Source: Rickettsiales bacterium (GTDB taxonomy: Bacteria > Pseudomonadota > Alphaproteobacteria > Rickettsiales > JALZUV01). Taken from it: a DNA stretch of 5,035 bases. Both the position numbers and the translations under genes were made by a program. Location: positions 1 through 5,035 of the forward strand of contig JALZUV010000026.1 in NCBI GenBank assembly GCA_023301245.1, in the 5' to 3' direction. Positions 1 to 5,035 of this stretch are shown here, one piece after another. The notes under the pieces are model-generated. The model was given only the letters and a program-made list of their open reading frames with translations, did not search any database and was not told the origin of the DNA. How positions within the stretch are numbered: position 1 is the stretch's first letter; every line of letters begins with the position of its first letter.

Positions 1-543
1 AAATGCCGACTGAAGACCTCAGATGGGCAATCGATCACTTTCAGCTACTCGAAACAATTTTTCTCGGCTCTCTCGGAAGGCCTGAGCAAGACTGCCGCCT
101 TTGCCTTTCTGGAAGGAGTGGGCGAATATGATGTGAGGGATCAACTGCAAACTCTTGCGGAAATCGAGACTTTGGAAATCATTCTCCACTACCCTCTCGT
201 CGATGGCTTGGACAAACTTCTCCAACTGGAAGACGGCTGGCTCAACGGGAGCGGAACCGCCCCAGCTCCAGCGAATATCGAGTGGTTGAGCGAGCAATTG
301 GTGGAAGAGTTCCCCTCTGGCCTAGACTACCCCGAGATCGGAGCCAGCGATGAGGGAAACGTCGTCCTAGAGTGGATTCGCCCCAAGCTGCGAGCTGAAC
401 TCGAGGTGAACTTTGAGGAGAAACAACTTGAGTTCTATTCCACGAACTTCGAGTCCGACGACTTTATCGAGGAGAGTATCGCATTCGATGAGGCCAATGC
501 CTGGCCTTCTATTTTCGCCTTAATTAAAAAACGCCTTTCCTGA
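1..543 (+). CDS. Conserved hypothetical protein, 3' part only (start off the left edge)
   Basis: The frame is open from base 1 to a TGA at 541-543, giving the last 180 residues of a longer protein. A GTG at 118 could be mistaken for a start, but the codons before it are uninterrupted and protein-like, so I treat the gene as truncated by the window. I see no catalytic motif, signal peptide or membrane segment. Codons 36-44 (FLEGVGEYD) are followed by a beta-rich stretch, then LEDGWLNGSG at codons 76-85. A helix-like segment rich in W, L and E comes next, then a strand pair around SDEGNVVLEW (codons 116-125). The C-terminal third is strongly acidic. From memory, the 'DGWL-G-G ... P-glycine-turn-EW' pattern occurs in a widespread family of unnamed bacterial proteins that sit next to a partner like the following gene; I know of no function. 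The stop is 2 bp before the next ATG, so the two are probably co-transcribed and translationally coupled. It is real coding sequence with high confidence; its function is unknown. Confidence 0.8.
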   Translation, partial: KCRLKTSDGQSITFSYSKQFFSALSEGLSKTAAFAFLEGVGEYDVRDQLQTLAEIETLEIILHYPLVDGLDKLLQLEDGWLNGSGTAPAPANIEWLSEQLVEEFPSGLDYPEIGASDEGNVVLEWIRPKLRAELEVNFEEKQLEFYSTNFESDDFIEESIAFDEANAWPSIFALIKKRLS

Positions 544-545
544 AC

Positions 546-920
546 ATGAGTGATCTGTTTTTCCGACAAGTCCACCCTTCTTACCTGAGCGCAGACGGCG
601 AGCTACAAAGTCGTAGCTTCGTGCCCACGGCGAAAGATGAAGGTAAGCTCTCAGTTGACGATTCCACCAAGACCAGCGCCGAAGATTCCTACCGCCATTT
701 CACGGAGAATCTCGGACTCCAGTCCGCTGGGACTTGGGCAGTGTCTCCCGAGGAGGTGAGTGCCCACGAAGAACTCGCTATTGAAATGAGTCCCCTCCCC
801 GACAACCCGGCGCATTGCTCGATTGATTTCAATGCGGTGTCGAGCAAGGGGAAGATCAAACGAATTGCTCAAACTCTCGCTGCCATGGCAAGCGCTCGTG
901 GCTGTCTCTTTGAAGTCTAA
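546..920 (+). CDS. Conserved hypothetical protein, small partner of the preceding gene
   Basis: This is a complete 124-residue gene, ATG at 546 to TAA at 918-920. There is no Shine-Dalgarno sequence in the preceding 25 bases and the ATG lies 2 bp after the upstream stop, which suggests translation by re-initiation after the upstream gene. The N-terminus (FFRQVHPSYL, residues 5-14) leads to SFVPTAKDEGKLSVDD (about 25-39), a helix with SAEDSYRHF, then a central strand GTWAVSPEEV (about 62-71). Later come a CSIDFNAV strand and a helix ending in ARGCLFEV at the C-terminus. From memory, the order 'HPS ... F-PT-KDE--LSV-D ... A--S--H(F/Y)' then '(V/I)DF' and a final 'ARGW/C' marks a conserved bacterial family without a name, usually paired with a protein like the one upstream. 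No enzymatic motif, DNA-binding fold, signal peptide or membrane segment is evident. It might act as a complex with the upstream protein (inference from pairing and spacing). A toxin-antitoxin or defence role is possible, but nothing in the sequence shows it. Confidence 0.85.
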   Translation: MSDLFFRQVHPSYLSADGELQSRSFVPTAKDEGKLSVDDSTKTSAEDSYRHFTENLGLQSAGTWAVSPEEVSAHEELAIEMSPLPDNPAHCSIDFNAVSSKGKIKRIAQTLAAMASARGCLFEV

Positions 921-923
921 AAA

Positions 924-935
924 CCGCAAAAGCGG
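924..935 (+). other. Small GC hairpin in the gap before hsdR
   Basis: CCGC (924-927) and GCGG (932-935) can pair around an AAAA loop, 3 bp after the stop of the small gene. The stem is only 4 bp and no T tract follows, so it is not a convincing intrinsic terminator. It could slightly protect the upstream message end or modulate read-through into hsdR, or be chance. Confidence 0.3.
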
Positions 936-952
936 CTACCCAAAACTCCGAG

Positions 953-3900
953 ATGTCCGAATACACCGAAGTTGAGCAGCCCTTCCTGAGGCAATTGGCA
1001 TCCCAAGGCTGGGAGGTCATCGATCAAGGGCAGCAGATCCCTAGTGATCCGTCCCGCAGTCGGCGGACGAGTTTTAAGGAGAGAATCCTCCCCCGCGACT
1101 TCGCCGAAGCGATCGCCGCGATCAACCCCGGCCCGGATGGCGAGACTTGGCTGACCGAGAAGCAGATTCAGGATCTCCACGATCAAATCCTCCGGCAACC
1201 GAATCGCACCCTTTTGGAAGCGAACGAGGCCATTCAAAAACTCCTATTTAAAGCTCAGATCGATGTCAACGAGGCGACCGGCGAAGAGGATCCCGTGGTG
1301 AAGTTGATCGACTTCGACACTCCGAATAAGAACTTCTTTCTCGCGATCAATCAGTTCCGCATCGAGACGCCGGGTTGCGTGAAGAGCTTCATCATTCCCG
1401 ACATCGTCCTCTTCGTAAACGGTATCCCGATCGGCGTAGTGGAGTGCAAGAAAGGAGGGCCGACTTGTGCCAATCCGATGGCCGAGGCCTTCGCCCAACT
1501 CCAACGCTACATGGGCCGCCGCAGTGAGACGGTAAAGCACGGACTGAAGGAGGGCCAGCCCCGCCTTTTCCATACCAATCTCCTCCTCATTCGTAGCACC
1601 GGCATGGAGGCGGACTACGGCACCATCACCTCCGGCGAAGAACACTATTACCCTTGGAAAACCCAGTGGCCGCTGAGCGATGAATCTGCCGAGGGTAAGA
1701 ACCAGCAGCAGCAACTGATCGGCGGGATGCTGACCAAGAGCAACCTCCTGCAAATGATGCGGACCTGCTCCGTTTTCATGGACACCGACCAGGGACCGCG
1801 CATCAAGGTCCTCTGCCGCTACCAGCAATTCCGCGCTGCCAACAAACTCATCAGCCGCCTCCGCGATGGCGAAACTGCCGAAGAACGCAGCGGAGTGGTC
1901 TGGCACACGCAGGGATCAGGCAAGAGCCTGACGATGGTCTTCGCCGCCCGCATCCTACGCGCCTCGAAGGATCTCCATGACTACAAGATCCTCCTGATCA
2001 ATGACCGGGTGGACTTGGAAGACCAACTCGCCGAGACGGCCACGCTCATCGGCGGCCGCGTCAATGTCATCGATAGCAGCACCGACCTCCGCGTGGATCT
2101 GGCAACCGATACCTCAGACGTGAACATGGTGATGGTTCACAAATTCCAGCAACGCGAGGAGAGCCTCCCCTCGATGGTTGCCGAAGCACTCGGAACCTTC
2201 AATGGCATCCCGATCGGCGAGACCTTTGGCGTGGTAAACTCCTCCTCCCGCATCGTGCTGATGATCGATGAGGCCCATCGGACCCAAGGCTCCGACCTCG
2301 GCGACAACATCTTCGAGGCCTTTCCGAACGCCGCCCGTATCGCCTTCACCGGCACCCCACTTATCACCGAGCGCCACGGAGCTAAGAAGACGGTGAAACG
2401 CTTCGGCACCTACATCGATGAATACAAGCTGATGGATGCGGTGGAAGATGGAACCACCCTGCAAATCCTCTACGAGGGACGCACCGCCGACGCCGCCCTC
2501 ACCGACAAGCACGGCTTCGAGACGCAGTTCGAAAACCTTTTCCAAGACAGAACTGAGGAAGAGCTGCTCGCCATTAAAAAGAAATACGGAGCGACTGGCG
2601 ACATCTTGGAAGCCGAACAACGCATCGCCGCCATCGCGAAGGACCTCGTCCGTCATTACCTCGAACAGATCTTCCCCAATGGCTTCAAGGCGCAGGTCGT
2701 GTGCCATTCGAAGCTCGCCGCCGTGCGTTACCAAACTGCAATTCACGCCGCCCTCGCAAATTATGCCACCACCCTCGAAGCGAGCGAGCACCCGGATACT
2801 GAATTGATCGCCAAGGTGCGGAAACTCAAGGCCGCCGTGATCATCTCCGGCGACGGAACGAATGAAGCGGCGCATGTCACCCAAACACGCCGCCAAGCCC
2901 GCGAGTGGAATGCCGTGGAAAACTTCTGCAAGCCCTTTGCCCTAGACGATCCCGAAAGACCGCACAGCGGAATTTGTTTCCTCATCGTCTGCGACATGCT
3001 CCTTACGGGATTCGATGCCCCCATTGAGCAAGTGATGTATCTCGATAAGCGCTTGCGCGAACACACCCTGCTCCAAGCGATCGCCCGCACCAACCGGGTG
3101 AAGAAAGGAAAGAAGCGCGGCTTCATCGTCGACTACATCGGCCTCACTCACAATCTGACTGAAGCCCTGACGATCTACGGCACGGAACACGCCGAGGAAT
3201 TGGCGAGCGGCCTCAAGAGCATCGCTTCCGAGTTACCCGTGCTCCAAGAACGCTACCAGCGATTGCTCCAGCTCTTTTCTGAGAACAAGGTGGAAGACGT
3301 GAAGGACTTTGTGGAAGGCAAACTCCCCGGAGTCGAAGTAGACGCGGCCGTGGTGCACGCCGCCGTCACTCTGCTGAAGGACGAAAAGATCCGAGCGGAC
3401 TTCGATGTGTTTTTGAAAAAGTTCCTCGCCAGCCTCGACATCATTCTCCCCAACGCTGGCGCTCAGGCATACCGGGTTCCGGCCAAGCGCTTCGGCTACA
3501 TTCTACGCGTCGCAAAGGAACGCTACAAAGATGACAGTCTGAGACTCGGTGACGCTGGGCAAAAAGTGCGCGATCTCATTAACGAGCATCTCATTAGCCT
3601 GGGCATCAATCCAAAGGTGCCTCCAGTCGAGCTCCTCTCGGAGAACTTCATCGAGCAACTGAACAAAAACGCCGGAGATAACGCCGAGGCGAAGGCCAGC
3701 GAGATGGAACACGCGATCCGCAAACACTGCACGGTCCACCAAGATGAGGACCCAGCATTCTACAAAAGCCTCTCCGAGAAGGTCGAGAACCTGATCGATC
3801 AGTATCAAGGTCAATGGGAAAAGCTTGCCGACGAGCTGGATCAAATCCGTAAAACCGCGGCCGAAGGACGCCAAGAAGGTGAAGATGGCATGAGCCGAGA

Positions 3901-4204
3901 GGCCACAACCTTTTATCAGCACATCGCCAACGAGGCATTTCCCGAGGGCAAGGTCACCGCCGAAGCCAAGCCTAAGATTCGTAAACTCATGGAAAGCATT
4001 GTCGAAGCCCTGCAGGGGGACATTGGCAGCATCGACTATTGGCAGAATGCCGGGAAGCAGAAGGACACCCGCAGCAAGATCAAAACGGCCCTCACCCTGA
4101 CCGAAATTTCCGAGCTTAAGGAAAAGCGCGAGCGCATTGCCATCGAGATTATGAAGCTCGCCAAGAACCGCCACGACGAACTATTGAAAGGAGCAGATTC
4201 ATGA
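953..4204 (+). CDS. hsdR: Type I restriction enzyme, R subunit (HsdR)
   Basis: HsdR is the motor and nuclease of type I restriction-modification. With an HsdM2-HsdS methyltransferase it binds unmethylated target sites, pulls in DNA using ATP, and cuts at a distance. At 1083 residues it is full length. The nuclease domain (about 1-240) has the PD-(D/E)xK signature: D150, then E164-C-K166, with the family QxxxY motif at Q182-Y186. This spacing closely resembles what I remember of EcoR124I. Two RecA-like helicase lobes follow. Motif I is HTQGSGKS (318-325); Ia is near 347-359; II is DEAH (439-442); III is FTGTP (465-469). Motif IV is near 581-586, V is LLTGFDAP (683-690) and VI is QAIARTNR (708-715). 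The remainder (about 740-1083) is largely helical, as expected of the part that docks on HsdM. ATG 953 is the first start after an in-frame stop at 911-913; its ribosome site is weak. All key catalytic residues seen are intact, so it is probably active. hsdM and hsdS are not in the window. Confidence 0.97.
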   Translation: MSEYTEVEQPFLRQLASQGWEVIDQGQQIPSDPSRSRRTSFKERILPRDFAEAIAAINPGPDGETWLTEKQIQDLHDQILRQPNRTLLEANEAIQKLLFKAQIDVNEATGEEDPVVKLIDFDTPNKNFFLAINQFRIETPGCVKSFIIPDIVLFVNGIPIGVVECKKGGPTCANPMAEAFAQLQRYMGRRSETVKHGLKEGQPRLFHTNLLLIRSTGMEADYGTITSGEEHYYPWKTQWPLSDESAEGKNQQQQLIGGMLTKSNLLQMMRTCSVFMDTDQGPRIKVLCRYQQFRAANKLISRLRDGETAEERSGVVWHTQGSGKSLTMVFAARILRASKDLHDYKILLINDRVDLEDQLAETATLIGGRVNVIDSSTDLRVDLATDTSDVNMVMVHKFQQREESLPSMVAEALGTFNGIPIGETFGVVNSSSRIVLMIDEAHRTQGSDLGDNIFEAFPNAARIAFTGTPLITERHGAKKTVKRFGTYIDEYKLMDAVEDGTTLQILYEGRTADAALTDKHGFETQFENLFQDRTEEELLAIKKKYGATGDILEAEQRIAAIAKDLVRHYLEQIFPNGFKAQVVCHSKLAAVRYQTAIHAALANYATTLEASEHPDTELIAKVRKLKAAVIISGDGTNEAAHVTQTRRQAREWNAVENFCKPFALDDPERPHSGICFLIVCDMLLTGFDAPIEQVMYLDKRLREHTLLQAIARTNRVKKGKKRGFIVDYIGLTHNLTEALTIYGTEHAEELASGLKSIASELPVLQERYQRLLQLFSENKVEDVKDFVEGKLPGVEVDAAVVHAAVTLLKDEKIRADFDVFLKKFLASLDIILPNAGAQAYRVPAKRFGYILRVAKERYKDDSLRLGDAGQKVRDLINEHLISLGINPKVPPVELLSENFIEQLNKNAGDNAEAKASEMEHAIRKHCTVHQDEDPAFYKSLSEKVENLIDQYQGQWEKLADELDQIRKTAAEGRQEGEDGMSREATTFYQHIANEAFPEGKVTAEAKPKIRKLMESIVEALQGDIGSIDYWQNAGKQKDTRSKIKTALTLTEISELKEKRERIAIEIMKLAKNRHDELLKGADS
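4189..4193 (+). promoter_or_regulatory. Ribosome binding site for the metallopeptidase gene
   Basis: AGGAG, within AAAGGAG, lies inside the last codons of hsdR with a 7-nt spacer to ATG 4201. It is the only strong Shine-Dalgarno sequence among the gene starts visible here. It supports 4201 as the true start despite the 4-bp overlap with hsdR. Confidence 0.75.
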
Positions 4205-4908
4205 CTTCTCGAAAAATCAGAGACATCGAGTATCAACTCCTGCCCGGCACCTCTCGGAAAACCACCGACATCGTGATCGAACGCAATGGGGAGATCGTCG
4301 TCCGCCCCCCCGCCGACTACGCCCCAGAGCAAGTGGATGCCGTCGTGGAGAGCAAGCGTATGTGGATCTACCGCAACCTCGCCGAGTGGAAAGATCTCAA
4401 TGCCAGCTCCGTCGTCCGGGAATGGGTCAGTGGCGAAACCTTCCTTTACCTTGGCCGCTCCTACCGCCTCTCGCTGGTCTCTGGCCAAGATCGTGTTCTG
4501 AAACTCAAGGACGGCTACTTCAGCCTCAGCCGCGAATGCATCGAGCGAGATGGCACTGCAGGAGCACGCGCAGCGTTCGAACAATTCTACGGGGATAAAG
4601 GACAAGAACGCTTCGCTGCGAGAGCGGCACACTTCGCCCCCAAGGTCGGCCACCAGCCCAAGTCCATCAAGGTCAAGGAAATGGGTTTTCGCTGGGCCAG
4701 TTGCGGGTCCTCGGGCATCCTAAACTTCCACTGGAAGTGCATGATGGCCCCGGCCCGCATCATCGACTACATCGTAGTCCACGAACTCTGCCACCTCCAC
4801 CACCGAGATCACTCCGCCGCCTTCTGGAACGAAGTGGACAAGGTCCTGCCAGACTATCGTGGGCGGAAAGAATGGCTACGCCAACACGGAGCAAGCTTTA
4901 CTCTCTAA
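4201..4908 (+). CDS. YgjP/DUF45-type zinc metallopeptidase (M48-like, SprT-like)
   Basis: The protein has 235 residues, normal for the YgjP family. The zinc-peptidase signature is HELCH at 194-198 (H194 and H198 as ligands, E195 catalytic), with a likely third ligand at H204, followed by FW (208-209). Upstream is the family hallmark MGFRWASCGSSG (about 161-172) and a strand ending in NFHW. The N-terminal half (about 1-110) is beta-rich and contains WIYRNLAEW (55-63) and YLGRSYRL (83-90), both typical of the family. There is no signal peptide or membrane segment, so it should be cytoplasmic. The ATG overlaps the hsdR TGA (ATGA, 4201-4204), so translation is coupled to hsdR. Genes of this family are often found directly after hsdR in type I systems, but their substrate is not known to me. 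Control of HsdR level or release of stalled complexes is inference by analogy with proteolytic control of HsdR by ClpXP in E. coli. Family assignment is firm; role is open. Confidence 0.93.
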   Translation: MTSRKIRDIEYQLLPGTSRKTTDIVIERNGEIVVRPPADYAPEQVDAVVESKRMWIYRNLAEWKDLNASSVVREWVSGETFLYLGRSYRLSLVSGQDRVLKLKDGYFSLSRECIERDGTAGARAAFEQFYGDKGQERFAARAAHFAPKVGHQPKSIKVKEMGFRWASCGSSGILNFHWKCMMAPARIIDYIVVHELCHLHHRDHSAAFWNEVDKVLPDYRGRKEWLRQHGASFTL

Positions 4909-4992
4909 GCTTCAAAACCTCGAAAAACAAACGACTCGCCTATAACAAAAAGACGGTGGAAGTGAAAACATATGGCCTAGTGGAAGCTGAGC

Positions 4993-5009
4993 TCCGCAAA
5001 AAGAGCGGA
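4993..5009. other. Small hairpin downstream of the metallopeptidase gene
   Basis: TCCGC (4993-4997) pairs with GCGGA (5005-5009) around a 7-nt A-rich loop. No T tract follows on either strand, so alone it is a poor terminator. Its core, CCGC then A-rich loop then GCGG, resembles the hairpin before hsdR. The 84 bp between the metallopeptidase stop and this hairpin contain no gene or clear promoter that I can support. Confidence 0.3.
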
Positions 5010-5010
5010 T

Positions 5011-5035
5011 AAAAATGTCGCCACTTTGGCGGACA
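5011..5035. terminator. Likely intrinsic terminator (possibly bidirectional) or palindromic repeat at right edge
   Basis: TGTC-GCCA (5016-5023) pairs with TGGC-G-GACA (5027-5035) around a 3-nt loop: 8 base pairs with one bulged G. It is flanked on the left by AAAAA (5011-5015). Read on the minus strand this is a stem-loop followed by TTTTT, the form of a Rho-independent terminator for a gene converging from the right. If a T tract follows beyond base 5035, it would also end the hsdR operon on the plus strand. I also recall this palindrome core as recurring in some Verrucomicrobiota genomes, so it may be one copy of a dispersed repeat. The window ends exactly at the stem, so neither reading can be settled here. 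Confidence 0.45.

Noticed and set aside
118..543. GTG at 118 as the start of a complete 141-residue gene
   Set aside because: The same frame is open back to base 1 and the preceding 39 codons read as normal protein, with the FLEGVGEYD segment spanning the GTG. A truncated longer gene is more likely.
1244..1906. Long minus-strand open frame (220 codons) opposite hsdR
   Set aside because: It lies wholly antisense to the hsdR nuclease domain with its conserved motifs, its translation looks like no protein family I know, and no ribosome site or promoter is apparent. It is a by-product of hsdR codon usage.
2114..2896. Long minus-strand open frame (260 codons) opposite the hsdR helicase domain
   Set aside because: It is antisense to motifs II and III of HsdR. 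The translation is low-complexity in G, V and H and lacks recognisable domains.
3503..4174. Minus-strand open frame (223 codons) opposite the hsdR C-terminal domain
   Set aside because: It is antisense to clear hsdR coding sequence with no independent support.
4893..4912. Two AAGCTT copies (4893-4898 and 4907-4912) around the peptidase stop, able to form a 6-bp hairpin
   Set aside because: AAGCTT is self-complementary, so any two copies can pair. The stem is AT-rich and short, with an 8-nt loop and no T tract, so it is not a supportable terminator.
4701..5012. Plus-strand open frame overlapping the end of the metallopeptidase gene and extending 104 bp past it
   Set aside because: Most of it is an out-of-frame reading of the peptidase active-site region, rich in P, R and H. 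The part past 4908 is a short lysine-rich tail with no start or ribosome site of its own.
5015..5035. ATG at 5015 opening a frame to the window edge, as a possible new gene start
   Set aside because: It sits in the A5 tract and stem of the palindrome and has only a poor upstream ribosome site (GAGCGG). A terminator or repeat explains the bases better.

Overview
This window holds part of one plus-strand bacterial operon built around a type I restriction enzyme motor subunit. The DNA is moderately GC-rich, and all four genes are co-directional and tightly packed, with gaps or overlaps of 2 bp, 32 bp and -4 bp. The organism cannot be named from the sequence. The style of the two small proteins and the short palindromic repeat at the right edge remind me of Verrucomicrobiota, but this is a recollection and not a demonstrated result.

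Layout. Positions 1-543 are the 3' part of a gene whose start lies off the left edge; the reading frame is open from base 1. Two bases after its stop comes a 124-residue gene (546-920). I recall both as conserved proteins of unknown function that tend to be found side by side. A 32-bp gap containing a 4-bp GC hairpin separates them from hsdR (953-4204), a complete 1083-residue type I restriction endonuclease subunit. It has an intact PD-(D/E)xK nuclease with QxxxY motif and an intact SF2 translocase. The hsdR stop overlaps the ATG of a YgjP/DUF45-type zinc metallopeptidase gene (4201-4908) in an ATGA junction. The last 127 bp carry two small hairpins. The second sits directly beside an A5 tract and looks like a (possibly bidirectional) intrinsic terminator closing the operon, or a copy of an interspersed palindrome.

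How it fits together. HsdR should associate with an HsdM2-HsdS methyltransferase, neither of which is in the window; they would be expected upstream. The metallopeptidase is a known frequent companion of hsdR genes, but its job there is not established. The most interesting point is that the two uncharacterised genes sit immediately upstream of hsdR, so the unit may be a restriction system with two accessory components plus a peptidase. Alternatively, the pair may be passengers in a defence island.
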